From positions 5,998,001 to 6,062,000 of the forward strand of contig BSQZ01000001.1 of the NCBI GenBank assembly GCA_033239005.1: a stretch of 64,000 nt of DNA. Direction: 5' to 3'. Source of the DNA: Lamellibrachia satsuma (lineage: Eukaryota > Annelida > Polychaeta > Sabellida > Siboglinidae). Numbering within the stretch: the first letter of the stretch is position 1; the number at the start of each line of letters is the position of its first letter. Under the pieces are notes generated by a model that saw only the letters and a list, made by a program, of their open reading frames with translations, had not been told where the DNA came from and did no database searches. Made by a program: the position numbers and the translations under genes. This document shows, in pieces, positions 24,501 through 39,500 of the stretch.

Positions 24501-27500
24501 GCCTTGAAATAATAAAGGTTAGCCTGGCGGGTCATATCCCATGGCATAGACATAGTGTAATAAAAGTGTATTGACCCGGGTCAATGCTATGGGGATATGA
24601 CCCAGGTCAACCTACCAATATGCAACCTGCCATACTCATGGTGTTGCGAGTGTGAACTGCATGCATGCGCACCCTCCCTGGTAGGGTCCCTGCATATATA
24701 AATACAGGCGCGCCGGAGCATATTGTACGTTGACAATGGCAAGACGACACAGCAGTAATGGTGCGTTTCTCAAAAACCGTAAATATTGAAAACATCGAAT
24801 GACATGCTTTCTCTTATTACAGTGCATATAGAAAAGCAGAAGCATTACAGAAAAGGACGAATGTGGGTTGCACTCCATATAAAGGAGGGGGACAAGTGGG
24901 ACAAGGGCTTAGCAGAACCTTTCCCCAAGAGCATAAGGAAGAATTTTATCACAATTTCCACCATCTCTGATTCGGTCTCATCGTTTTACCACATTGCCAT
25001 CTTGTTGTTTACTATGTACCTATGAGCACAGCCACAGGGTTTCAAGCAGGGAGCCTTGATTATGTGTCATGCGACAAATGTTGCAGAGTTATTGGCTAAC
25101 TGGTTCCCGGTAATCAAGTGGTGTTCTAAGAATTGCTCACACATGTGACTGGGCTTTGAGTCGCTAACCCGGGGCCAGGCACACTGGCATATAATTGGGT
25201 TCTCGGTAAAATTTTCAAATCGGATAAGACTCCCAGTCACAGGTTAAATTTTAGTCTTAATGAGTTTGTGACCTAGAGTCGTTGTCTCGGTTTCCACGCA
25301 CACTAACGACTCAACTGTCTGTGACAGTTGCCTTGAACAAAAACAGCAAACAAGTCACCAGTGTATGCTGGGCATTACTTCTAACAACGAGCGATCCATC
25401 TAAGTTACAAATAATCAAACAAATCAAATTGATGGATGTATTACTTTTTTCATCTGCAATTGTTAGTGGGTACCTGTTACACCATTTTGCAACAGGGAAA
25501 CAAGAATATTCTAGTAATATAAGTGAATTTGGGGTTTCGTTTTCCTATAGGATGGGTCACTTTCCTGTCGGAGAAAGCAGTCCTAATCATGTTAAATTCC
25601 ATTACACTTGGTTATTAGCTAGTTATACCCATGTACAAATGTGTATAAACACTCTTAGGAATATGAATTAGTCCAACAGAGATGATATTATATCACACCT
25701 GTGTTTATTGTTAGTGTAAATCTATTGAATGGTGTTTATTTTATGTGAGAAAGTAACAGTTAATAAACCCATTTTGTAATATTGTTCACCATCTTGTGGG
25801 CGTAAAGGACCTTAGTTACATAAAGTATAACGAAATTATAAGTAATTTTAAAAGAACAAATAACTATTTTTCGTGCTAAGACTCATGTACACCCACCTCG
25901 TTGGTACAACTGGTGCCATCAATGATTATTCCCACAGAAATGGTCGGTGTCAGTACTGGTAAAGTAAGCTGTGATGAAACCTACATAAGCAATGGCTGTG
26001 CTATGACAACAAAGCTATGATACATCACAAAATATGCTTGCCAGATATGAAACCCTAAAAACTAATGTCCTGGGTGGGTAAATACAAGGGATAATCAAAG
26101 GAATAAGTTTTATAAAACAACTGATGACTTCTCTCATATTGTATGGAATATATAATGGATACATAAAGTGTAATATGAGGTATAGTAGTTGTTGTGCATT
26201 CCTGGTATAATTAGTATAATACATGTATTGCATGATTGCATCATGATTATTGATTAGTTAATGAAAGTTGTACTGCATTGGCTTAATTAAATACATAAAA
26301 CTGTTTTGTTTTCAGTGTGAACCAGTGTGGGAGATGCTGTCAGCAATGTCAGTATGGATGTTCCGTCATTGACATGGGAAGGAGAAGGAACCTTGATGAC
26401 CTGCACAGTTCCAGACATCAGTGGAAATACCTGGAAGTTGAGATGGTTCAAGGGGAGTGAAGTAGTATATTTATACAAGAGCTGGAGCAATACAGGAAGG
26501 ACATACAACAGCTTGATGGACAGAATTGTGCGACGACTGAATGGAAACGTTCATAAACTCTACATCAACATAACAGCTGTGACAGATGAAGGCAAATATA
26601 ATTGTACTATTGGCACCCAACAATCAAAGCCAAAGAGGTTGACAGTGAATGGTGAGTAGTGCTGAGTACTCTGCAAAACATTGACCCTGCAGAATCTTTT
26701 TGTAACACACTTCAGCAAATATTTGAATTTGGTATGGTCAGTTGACAATAATCTTTTATTTGTTTAATCACTCAAGATAAGATACTCTGTTTGAATAATT
26801 ACTTAACATAATTCATTGTGTTAGTTCTAGACACAAGCTTAAGACATTTGTTTGACGTGAAACATCATGTTGACACAGGAAGAGAGCAGACAGAACAGCA
26901 CAAAACATAGGTGTTTATCTTATCTGAACGTGGTTAGGTTTCGAATATAATTATTTTGTTGTCATTACACATATGACATGTCAGTAATATACTCTCCAGA
27001 ACAATCTGCCATATAAACTTCAGTGACAGTGACAGTTGCACCAATTTTCAATGAGAGTTAAAAACCTTTCTTTTCCGACGGCAGTATATATGTCATAGAT
27101 TATGTTTTAGTGTTTTTTATTTATTGAAATATTTATTATTATGTTTTATCGTAATATGCATGTATAGTTTTACGATGTATAATATATATATATATCATAT
27201 ATATATATTCCTAGATCTCGTTTAAGTCAACAACTCATGCATATACCGCTTCGCCGTTCTGCCATAAGCAACAAATATGGCATTTTAAAATGTACAAGAC
27301 TGGAAAAAAACCTGCTCAAAATCACCCCAAAAATGTTGGGGGTACATAATTACACAAGTTATTTCATGTTTGGTTAAACTTTATAAAGCAACATCTTTTT
27401 GGTGAATTTACTATATATGTACTTGGATAATCTTCTTTTACTTCATGCTGTAACTTTGATGTTTATGTGTCTTATGTGTACATACATGCATGTACATATG

Positions 27501-30500
27501 TGTGCCACAACGAAGGAGCTTCTAAAAGCAGTGAAGGGGTCACTAGGTGAACATCACAATGAGTGAACTTCAGTTACACAAGAACTGGGAAAGTGAGTGA
27601 TTCCATGTTTGTTGTTGTGGTAAAGATGAAATTTCATGTCTACGAATACAATGTCAAGCTACCGTATAATTCCCAATAGTAGCACACTACCTAATAGACA
27701 CGCACACCCCTTTTTGAGAAGTGAAATAATTCATAGTGTGTGTTTTTAGCCGCAACGTGGCACCACATTGTTATCACTACTAGTGGCTTTCACCAGATGT
27801 CTGTGGAAGTACTAGGTCTAGCTTATATTTATTTTATCGCTCACTCGCCATCAGCAAAGCGTGCGAGTTTGAATTGTCTATTTAATGATGCTCAAAGAAT
27901 CAAGTGGTGGCCGCCTGATGTTCTTTGTCAGCAATTACATAAACCACGAATGAACGTGCTTTTTCAGTGCGTTTTTGTAGTGTGTCGATCGAGTGTCGTT
28001 TGGTTTGGTAGATGCGCTGAAACTGCATTTTTGCGAAGTGCAAAACAAACAACACGACACCTCATTGTAGGCTTACATTAAGTTTATTTAGCACCGTCAA
28101 AACAATTCGAAGCACATGTAGAATGGACAAAATACATCACGCAAAGCAAGCGCTAGTTATGAAATAGATCGGTGATCAATGACATGGTTCCCGAGTCATT
28201 CCCTAGAAGCGCCCCGCATTCTTTGCATAGTTCACAGTGGCACCACACGGGTTAGCTAGCCGTCTGATTTAGAGGCTGATTTCACCCATAGTAGCAGATC
28301 ATGATTCAGGCCACGTTTGAGAACTAATAAATACGCACCCAAGCCTTTGCACTCGTGCACTGTGCATCTATAGGGAATAATACGGTATATTTGTGTTTTC
28401 GTGCACGCTGACAAAAGTGTGCATAATATTGATACTGAAATGCAACCATAAGAATTGGATAATTGCTTCAGTTGGACAAAACTAACAAACATGGCTGTAT
28501 TTACTTCTCTGGGTTCATGGTAATGACATTGGAATTGTTATAGCATGGTGAAGTTGACATTGATTTTTTGGTCAATATTCCCTAAGGTTTGAAAGTTTGA
28601 TAATCAAACAATTGTAACACTGAAAATTCAGCAGTTGTCCGGATATCCTCATTTACTGCAAGTAGGCGCATGGTGTAAAAGACAATTGGAGACCATCTTA
28701 AGGTAAATCAGTTGACAAAAACATGATGCCCGTATGAAATTTCCCACTGCCAGTATGAGCTGAACTTTAAAAAACCCTGATTGTGGACATTTAGGATGGA
28801 GGAGTTCAACATAAACTTGATTTATTTTGTATGAAACAGTGACCCAAACAACATGCAACAATATAAGAACACTGCTGTAGATAATTTAATAACAATAAGT
28901 GACACTGATGAAATCTCACAGAAGTAGAACTGATATTGCTCCCTTACAGCTTAAACAATACTTCGGCTGTTGTAAAAAAATGCACACGGAAGGTCATCCT
29001 CTCAGACCAATGGTCTATCTCACTGGTTCCAAGCCACGCAACATAACAAGATCTTTAACATATGTCCTCAGCCTGATCATAGGAAAGACAGTGGATCACC
29101 AAGTTCTCAATACAGTTAGTGAACTAATGGGCCACTCTCCAAAATTGTCTGACAGTTCATTTTAAAGTTTCCCCGCCTTATTATTTGTTTATTTCTTTAT
29201 CTAAAATAGTATTATCACATACTGCTGGCTTTGTTTCGATGAGTTCTTTCAGGACATTTATACCTTTCCTATAGTCGTAAGCCAATGAAGGGTCCACGTC
29301 CCTTTAAAATGTAAAAAACAGCCAAAATAAGCTTTCCCAAAAATATTTTGCATTTCAGAAAGCCATTATTTTTAAGTCAGTAATGATAATTCACCATTTG
29401 AAATGCCTTTTGTTAAAGTAAACTTTCAAATGTGTGTCACAAACTTTGATATATGCCCCTACAATATCTGCTCCCTACAATAGCTTATTTTGTTTGTTAA
29501 TGAAGCCATTTTTATTGTTACGTCCAACACCAAGCTCCCACTCCAATATTTCAATATTACAAATTAATGATTTTCCAAAATTCACTTTGTTTAGAAAGTA
29601 GAGTATAATCAAATTCATGATGATTGTATTATTTCACAGTAGTTATTTGAATAAGTGCCTTTACTTTTGATCTTCGTGCTGTCCAAGAAATTGTCAAACT
29701 TTAACTGGTTACGCCCGGTACCAAACATTGTTATGGATTGAGACATAATTAACGGAAATAATTTACTTCAAAATTTACAGCAAAAAAATACAAAATAACA
29801 ATAATTGTTATATATATAATATATGGGTGCTTTCTCATGGGATGCTATCAATAACACATCAAGAGAAACCTATTTAGACGAATGTTCAGCATTTCATCAG
29901 AACTGTTACGCCCGGTACCAAGCTAATCACCTGTCGCCAAAACGTTTCAACTAAGTTCCATTAGGAAGATAAATATTTTTTATATTGCTCTCCTACATTT
30001 AGAAGCAGAGAAAACACCAGTGTTGGAATATTATATGGAAAACAGCAACTTTGTTTTTAAATATTATTAGATGGTTGTTATGCCCTGTGCCAAGGTATGG
30101 TGATTTTAGTTACACTAGGCACTAAGCTTTAATGTTGCACATCAAAAGATAAATTCTGACCACTTTGCTCAGAGGTATCAGAAAAAGGATATTCAAAAGC
30201 TACTGCAAGAAAAACAAGATCCGTTAAGATGTCAGGGTGGAAGCGAAATGAGTTGGATAATGGCCACAAACAGATTATGTTAGTAACACAGGAGGTACCC
30301 GCTGAATAATGGAAATAAGGAAATGTTTTACAAGGAATACATTCCTTGGAAAAGATTTTGACACAAAGAACTCACAAAGAATCAGTACACTGTGATACAT
30401 TAACTGCTTATTGGTATATTGGAATGACGTTCTCAATGCAAAGGGCCAAATGGATGCATGGTAATAGCACTGCATGGGTAGAACACTTCAGGAATGTGCA

Positions 30501-33500
30501 CAATATGATGGCGAAAGGACCCTCCCACTATACAAGGGATAGTTCCTGTTATAAGTGCTGTGCCATGATGCCAACACAAATACATTTCAAGGAAATTATA
30601 ATTGGTGGGTGAAGACAACAACTAAAGGTCAAACACATTGGAATTTGCAACCCCAGACATGCGCTTGTGGATGTAGTCGAGGATGTGGGTGTGGGCACAA
30701 AGAAACTAATCACCCATACTCAAAACATGTAACACAGCATGCAGTAGAAATATATATTGCTGTCCTGCACAGTAGGCATCAATTTGACATATATAGAATA
30801 CATATATACTTTGTTTTAAAGATAGTTGTTATGCCCGGTGTCGAGTTACAATGTTTATCGCTATGGCAGGTACCAAGCTTTAATATTATATAGTTAAAAG
30901 CAATGTGTCCAAATCACTATCTCTGGACAATATCATCTATAAAACATCCCTCAGAAGTGCTCTATAGAAAAAGGTTATTTTTAAATTGTGTTCTAATTCA
31001 ATTAGCAGTTTGTATATGCAACAGTACTGTGCACCCACAAGTAATTTCAAATCACATTCCCGGAACAGGGTCTCATTTTATGAACTAACTAACTGTTGAA
31101 TATCACTATTATAGTTCAATTCCAGCATGCCGTTATCTTGTTGTCATTGTTTCAGTGAAACCACAAGGAGTATCTATGACTGGACTTGACCACAGGGTGA
31201 AACAGAACACTGAGGTGACGGTCACCTGCGATGTGAATCGAGTGAAACCCCAGGCAGACATGTACTGGAGAAAGGGACGTGATGGCTCACTGGAGACAAG
31301 AACTACAACAAAAATGACCAACTCAGATGGAACCTTTAAACTTACGTCCACCTACAAAGTGTCCTTCAGTCGCAGTGACCACAAAACTCAGGTGTATTGT
31401 CTGGTCACTCTCCCAGGAAACACACCTGATGTCTGGGTCAATACAAGTGAGACTGTTAACGTTGAATGTGAGTATCAGTGTATATTATATGAGTGTCTTA
31501 TACTGACTTTTATTGCTCATACAGATAAATATTCTCAATAATATTTTATTCAATAACATTATTTAACCTCCACTGAACTTGTAGGAGAGCTCTTCTTTGA
31601 TAACATTTAATATAATTACTATTTAATATAATTAACTGCCATAAAGAATAAAGTTTTATTTCTCTCGGACCTGGTGTCTAGAATTACATTAATTATGTAG
31701 ATCTAATGGTTAAGTTTGACTGTATTGAGGTAATCTATCTACAAGGTGTTTAAGCTTGGGAATATGTAGTTTTGGAGAACGTGAATGTTGTAATAATAAT
31801 TTCTTAACGAGGTCACTCCCATTTTTTTTACATATTCTCATGCATTTATACCGCAATCTAGCCAATGAGAGAGAGCTTGTTTTACAGATCTTTGAGTGAT
31901 AGTGGAGTCATTTGATTGGTATCGATCTATCTCAAAAGATAATGGAGCTGCGCCGTAGGTAACAATCAATGCTTCACACAAAATCTGCTGTGAATATAAA
32001 GTCTGATCTTTGAGCGACAGTCTGTTACAGAAGCTGCAGGTGTAAACAGTTTGGTGTAATAGGTAGTCAAAGGCCTTTCTCTGATGCTCTCTTTTCTCCA
32101 TTCAGTTCGTTTCTTCTTTCTTCTTTCTCATGCCACTCCGCACAACCTGTCATCAGTTTTTGTGGTCTACTGCAGGAGATTCCCAGGACTCCATGCTGAT
32201 CTGATCTGATCTATATCTCACTTGAAAGCATCCCTTATCTTCAGAGCTGGACATCTGACATGCTTTGTACTAGAGGCAAGCAAGCTCACCAATTGGAATA
32301 TGTCCATGCGACAGTCATGGCTTTTGCAGATTTCACTGACTTAGCAGGACAAACATAACGGTAATGTCTGCAAGCCCAAAGACGCCCTGGCCCTTGTTTG
32401 GTGTGTGCTCCTGCCAGGTGATGCTAAGTATGTGTCTGAGGCATTGGTTGGAGATGGAAGCTGTTGTGGCATTGTTCCAGCTTTTCATAAATTGTCTATA
32501 TTTTGCTACTGTAGAGGAGGGTGCTAAGGACACAACTCTGACTCTGAACCTTGGTGTTCTTGATGGTGTTCTCGGTGACCATGCTGTTCTCCCACACCCT
32601 CTTAGCTAGCCTTGACATGACAGCTAGTGCCTATCTGAATGCTCTGAGAAAGTTTTAGCGAGTAATTGTTGACACAGGTTCTGGCAGTCAGCTCGCTGTG
32701 CTGTACTCCTAGTCCTAGTTGATTTAAGAGCAGACAAGGTTTTCTCAGTAGGATATTTCTTGTAGTTGATCAGGGCTGTGCGCTTGGCTTGAATGACACC
32801 TGGTCCATCTTTTCCGAGTTGGCTTCAAACCAATCTTCATTCCCGTTTGCCAAATGTGGACTTAGCAGTGTTGTAGATTGAGTCTCTGATGTAGTTCCGT
32901 ATTTCCACACTACTCTGATTAAGACAGTCCTGGAGACTCTTCTCACACACACACATATACACAAATTGACTTCCGGCTACTTGGACTTGGTGCAGCGACT
33001 TGAATTTGGTGTAGATCATTTACAGAAAAACGCGGTATATCAAATAGAATAAGTATTACTATTGAATATATATTATACACAAACGTATTGTAGACATATA
33101 TTAGGAAACAGGTTTTGTTAATTATTAGTCAGAGGGAGTATTTTAGAGTAAGTTAGTTTTGGATTCTGTCAGGGAATTCAGCGAGCGATAATAGGGTTGT
33201 TTACTATTCGAAAATTGAGATAGCATAGTGAATAGTTTACATTGGCTAATATATATATAAGATAAAGTGATCTATTTACTTAAATTACATACATAAGGTA
33301 ATATCTGACATAGTGGTAGTAAACGTTTTCGGTAAAAAGGAATTAACAGCAGGATTTTAGCGTAAATTTGTACACACTGAATTCGTTGTTTTGTTACACA
33401 GTGTTCTCCGTATTCGCTAGGTGGCAGGGTTTTTTTTTTCTCATGCGAGGTTAATAGAAGATACAGTTAGCAAGTATATTAGACTAAAGTGTTCTTTTGA

Positions 33501-36500
33501 TCACAAAAACAGCCTTATTCAAGGCTAACGTTGCAAACTAATTAAAACTAAATTGTATGATGGCGCCGTGCAAACGGCAGTTAAAGGCCACAAGGCACTT
33601 AATTTGTGGCAGTTGTAGTAACTGGGTGGACTTCGTCAAGTCTGGGTGCGAGAAGTCCTGGGCTGAGGTCCAGGCAGATAGTTTTAGTTTTGAGTGTAGG
33701 GGATGTACGAAGATGAAGGAACTAGAGGTGGAGTTGGAAGAGCTGAGGCTGCTCGTTGTGGCAATGGTGGGAAGGGAACAGGGGGTTGTGCCAGTAGTTC
33801 CGGTGGGGGAACAGTAGATGATAAAGTGGGGAAAGACACAAGAGATGCTAGGAGAGCTCACCGCAGCCTGGGAGGAAGCTGAGAGGAGGGAAGGTGACAG
33901 GTCGTAGGGAGACAGGACGTAAGGAGACGGGAAGGAAAGGAACGGGAGGGAAGACAACCGGAGCGAAGGAGAGGGGAGTAGGGGAGACAGGAGGGAAGGA
34001 GAAGGGAGTGGGGGAGACAGGAGGGAAGGAGACGGGAGGGAAAACAACCGGAGTGAAGGAGAGGGAAGTGGGAGAGACAAGAGCAAAGGAGTGGGAAGTG
34101 GGGGAGACAGGAGGGAAGGGGTCAGGACAGAATGGGATGGAGGGGATCGAACGGAAGAGTTATTCTGCAGCAGTGATAGAGGGGGTGAGGAAGAGAGCGA
34201 GGGTGTTTGTGGGGGATTCGACAGTTAGGAAGACCGACAGAGTCTTAAACAAGGGAGATGATGTGGTGGTCTGCTTGCCTGGAGCCAAAATAGAGGCGAT
34301 AACTGAGAGGGTAAAAAACATCGTAGGCTCGGGTAAGGGTGGATCTGTTTTAGTACACGTAGGGACAAATAACGTAGAGAGGGAGGGTACAACTGCTATA
34401 GTTAGGAAATATAGGCAGTTGGTCAGAACACTAAAACAGACGCGGGTTGAGCAGGTAATACTGTCAGGGATTTTACCTGTAATGGGCAGGAGGGGTCACA
34501 AATATCGAAATTGTCGGGGGATGGCAATTAACATGTTAGTCCAGAAGTTATGTAGGGAAGAGGAAGTTGGATTTGTGGATTTATGGGGAAGTTTTGTTGG
34601 GAGGGCTGATATGTACATGAAGGATGGGCTTCATTTAAGTGGAAAGGGGGCGGCAGTATTCGCGGACAAACTTTCAGCAGCAGTAGATAGTGACTTGGGT
34701 ACAATGACAAATATTTTTGGAAGTAAACATTCTTTAAACTAGAAGTGCAGGGGGGTTACCTAGAGGTGTCTCAAGCAGAACAAGAGGCCACTAGCACAGA
34801 TAAACCAATATCAAATCATCCGAAAAACATCTCTGAAAAAGGTTATATATGCGTATGTTTAAATGCAAGGAGCATAGTAAATAAGAAAAACGAATTAAAC
34901 ATTATGGTAGAAGATATTGACCCTCACATAATTGGTATAACTGAATCATGGGCCAACATAGATATAACAGATGCTGAATTAGGACTGACAGGATATGTAA
35001 TGTTTAGGAAAGATCGAATAGGAAGAAGGGGCGGGGAGTTATTTTATATGTTAAAGAATCTATTCAGGCTTATGAAATAAAACTAGAAAGGGAAGCAGAT
35101 TGCGATGAAGCTGTTTGGTGCAAAATTGTTTCAGGTAATTCAAAATTAACTATTGGATTAGTTTACCGAAGTCCAAACATAAACGAAGAGGACAACACAA
35201 AAATAAAAAACGCTATAAAGGAAGTTAGTAAAGGGGAATGTATCATAATGGGAGATTTTAACCATGGACACATACAATGGAATTCTCTAGAGAGCACAGG
35301 GATTGAGGACCAACAATTTCTATTTTTAATCCAGGATAGCTTTCTTACTCAGCACGTACTAGAACCAACCAGGGGAGAAAATGTATTAGATATAGTTTTG
35401 TCATCACAAAAAGAATTAGTGGACAATGTAAAAATATTTGAACCATTGGGTAATAGTGACCATAATCAAATACATTTTGACATCAATGTAAAATCAGAAA
35501 GTAAAAATAAGAAAACGTACAAGAGAAACTTCCACAAAGGTAACTACAAAGATATGAGAAAATACTTAGCAAAGCTAGATTGGAATAACATGCTGATGAA
35601 TAAGACCGCAATTGAATGTTGGAATATTCTAAAATATGAAATTGAGAGTATCATCGATAAATTTGTTCCCTTCCAAAAACAAGGAAAACGGTGTAGAAAG
35701 AAACACTTGTCAAAAGAGGCTATTAGAAAAATAATGCTAAAACAAACTATGTGGAGGGTTTATAGGCGTACCAGAAAGGACGAAGACTATGCAAAATACA
35801 AAGAGGCACTTAATGCAGCTACAACTGAAATCAGACAATCTAAAAGAAGCTATGAGCAAAAACTAGCATGTAACATAAAAAATGACAGCAAGAGTTTTTA
35901 TGCATATGTCAGGAGTAAACAAAACGTACAAGACAAGGTTGGACCTCTAGAAGACAGTGCTGGAAATATAATATCACAGGGGTTTTTAATGGCGGAAGAC
36001 CTAAATGGTTACTTCAGTTCAGTGTTTACCAAAGAAGATATTAGTTCATTACCAGTTGCTGATGCTAAATTTCAGGGGGCTAAATCTGACTATTTAGGTC
36101 CGTTAGTTGTAACTCCAGAATTTGTAGCTAAGAAAATAAAGGCAATGAAAGATAACAAATCACCGGGAGTGGATGGGATTCCTCCAAAATTACTAATGGA
36201 AACAGTAGAACAAATCAGTATACCACTTGCAATAGTATTCAACTTGTCATTAAAAGAGGGAGTTGTTCCGTTTGAATGGAAAGAAGCAAACATCATACCA
36301 TTATTTAAAAAGGGTTCGAGAAACAAGTCAGAGAATTACAGACCAGTGAGTTTAACGTCAGTGATTTGTAAATTATTAGAAAGGTTAATTAAAGACCATA
36401 TGGTGGAATTCCTCGTTAAGCATAAATTATTAAATTCATCTCAACATGGTTTCCTTAAAGCGAGGTCATGCTTAACAAATATGTTATGTTTTTTGGAAGA

Positions 36501-39500
36501 AATCACTAAGTGGATAGACGTGGGATCGCCAGTAGATATTATCTACTTAGATTTTCAGAAAGCTTTTGACAAAGTGCCACATCAAAGATTACTACTTAAA
36601 TTAAAAGCCCATGGTATCGGGGACAGCATAACTGACTGGATAGAACAATGGCTGACTGACAGAAGACAACGAGTTGTAGTAGATGGAGAAGTTTCAAATT
36701 GGAAATCGGTTTTGAGTGGGGTACCTCAAGGATCAGTATTAGGACCTATATTATTCTTAATTTGTATCAATGACTTGGACGACAGTATAACAAGTAACGT
36801 ACTGAAATTTGCGGATGACACAAAACTGTTTAGAAAGGTTAATACTGATGGTGATAAACAACATTTACAAAACGATCTAGACAGATTAGTGAAATGGTCT
36901 GAGAAATGGCAGATGTTGTTCAATTTTGGGAAATGTAAATGCTTACATACAGGACATGGGAACTTGAATGTAAACTATAAAATGGGAGATACTGTTCTGG
37001 GTACTACTGTAAAAGAAAAGGACTTAGGAGTTACAATAAGCGCTGATATGAAAGTTTCAGAGCAGTGTGGTATTGCAGCTTCAAAGGGTAATCAAATTCT
37101 TGGATCGATTAGAAGAAACATAACATACAAGGGAAAAAAGTTAATTATACCTCTTTATAAAGCAATAGTTAGACCTCATTTAGAATACTGTATACAAGCA
37201 TGGAGACCATATCGTAAGAAAGATATAGATACGCTTGAACGCATACAAAGGAGAGCAACTAAAATGATTCCAGAACTGAGAGACCTTAGTTATGAAGAAC
37301 GCCTGAAAGAATGTGGTTTAACAACTCTAGAGACAAGGAGGTTAAGAGGAGATCAGATTGAAGTTTTTAAGATATTGAATGGGTATGAAAATATTGATAG
37401 AAATATGTTTTTCTCACTCAAGAAGGATAGCAGAACTAGAGGACATGAGGTAAAATTAGTAAAGGATCAATGTAGATTGGACATCAGGAAGCACTCGTTC
37501 TCACAGAGGACAATAAATGAATGGAACAAATTGTCTACAGATTGTGTAACTGCTAGCAGCGTGAATATGTTTAAAAACAAGGTTGACACATATCTCAGGA
37601 GGGCGGGTTATAAGTAGATGAACATTGTTGGACTCTCGATAAGCCAATGGCTTCCTTGTCCACTTGCCATCTGGGCCTTTGGCTTGGATGGCAAATCTTG
37701 TTAAATCTTGTTAAATACACATTTATTTAGACTGATTGTTTCAGACCCATAAATGCACGATAACACATTTGTTTTGAGTATATCCTGGTTGCAGATCGAC
37801 CTCTGACAAAAGTGACACGGGCAAATACCTAAAAGCCAACTGACGGAAGTTCCATGACGTTGACATGTGACATCACAGATGGCAATCCCATAGATGTCAT
37901 CAAGAATGTGATCTGGCGGAATGTAGACAAAACTCTCTCTTCTGGTCGTTACCATGTCAGTGGCAGAAACCTGAAAATAAGTTCCCTTAACCACACTCTG
38001 GACGATGGTAACTACTCTTGTGCTGCAGAGAATGAGGCTGGAATGGGAGACTTCAGAGCAACATTTGAACTGCTGGTGAACTGTAAGTTAACATTAGTTC
38101 TCCTACTGCACTGGTGTATGTATGGACAATATAATTTGGTGGGCAAAGAAATATGCAGACATGAATTGAGAGTTAGTCTAGAGAAGACGGAGGTGCTTTG
38201 GGTTGGGCAGCAGAAAAAAATCTTGACATAAGACTGGATGGGAAGAAACTGAACCAACGAGACAGCTTTGTATATCTGGGTGGAGCGATTTGCGGGGACG
38301 GTGGCACGGAGACAGATATTCACAAGAGAATACAAGCTGGGGCAAGTGCATGGAGGAAAGTGGAAGGGGTGATGGGAGACAGACACATATCTCGAAAGCT
38401 AAAAGGAAAGATGCATAGCTCATGCATAACACCAGCATATCTATAGGCCTAGAGACCATGGCGATGACAGAAAAACAAGGGACTGCAAGTTTGTAAGAAC
38501 AACAAGGTGAGAAGAATTGTGGGAGTGAAAAGAATAGACAAGCGAAGAATGGAGGAGCTGAGGGAGGAAGTTGGTGTGAGAGAGTCTCATGAGGAAGCTG
38601 GTGAGGAGCTGGCTAAAGTGGGCTGGACATGTGGAAATAATGGAAGGGAAACGGTTAATGAAGAGAGCGGATGCACTTAGAGTGGAGGGTAGAAGGAGAA
38701 GAGGAAGACCGGGACTGAGATGGAAGGACTGCACGAAGAGAGATGTGGTGGGAGTGGGAGGGGAGTGGAGAACGAGAGCGAGAGATGGGGGAGTGGAGAC
38801 GGTTGGTGGAGATGACAGTGAAATGGGACTAGTGACGAAGAAGACGGGCAAACAAAAATTGACGACTGGTATCGGTGCCAGCCTCACCCGGACTACAGGG
38901 ATAAAGAGGAGAACAACAAACAACATTACGACTATTGTTTTATTTTTTTTATGTCTCTGTGTCATAGATGTCTGTTGTTAGACACACATCTATTACACAG
39001 TGTTTGATAATAGTTTGTACATGGCTTTTTAGAAAAGAAAGAAAATTGATATGTAAACAAGGAAATCACAAATATTGTTAAGTGTACAAAATATGCTACT
39101 TAAGGAAATACTACTAGTGGCAAAGCTAGCTGTATGTCAAGGATAAAGCATGAACTACATTGAAATGTTTATCATTATACAGTGTATGGTGATGGTATGA
39201 CCGTATAAATTACCACAGCCAATATTTGCAGTTTAGAGTAACTCTCATTAAGAATATACTGAAATAATTTCTATGTATTAAGTAGTCTGTGACTCTGTCC
39301 GCCCGCCCGTCTGCCCACCAGCCTGCCAGTTCCCTCATATCCCTCATATGTCAGTTTTGTATGTATTAGGATGACATTTTGTAGGCATGCCTGGGGACCC
39401 ATAGAGGTAGTTCGTACATTTAAACAATTTAAAAAATTTCCCTGGGGGTATATTACAAAGGAACCTACATGAACGTTTTGCCATAAATGATGTAACTCAG

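Larger units (their letters stand above)
33557..37713 (+). mobile_element. CR1-type LINE with esterase ORF1, in intron 3 of gene 1
   Basis: Plus-strand LINE with a zinc-finger/esterase ORF1 (33557-34742) and endonuclease/RT ORF2 (34745-37617). The 3' end is a duplicated 10-mer (aaatcttgtt, about 37691-37713), as in CR1 elements. The 5' limit is not resolved and may extend to about 33040. It ends about 80 bp before exon 4 of gene 1, in the same orientation. Confidence 0.85.

Noticed and set aside
27740..28081. 113-codon plus frame in intron 2
   Set aside because: No recognisable motif; not phase-compatible with neighbouring exons.
28899..29165. 88-codon plus frame in intron 2
   Set aside because: No domain, no splice context, and composition like its surroundings.
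33538..34086. Minus-strand Ser/Pro/Leu-rich frame
   Set aside because: Shadow of the purine-rich leader of CR1 ORF1 on plus.
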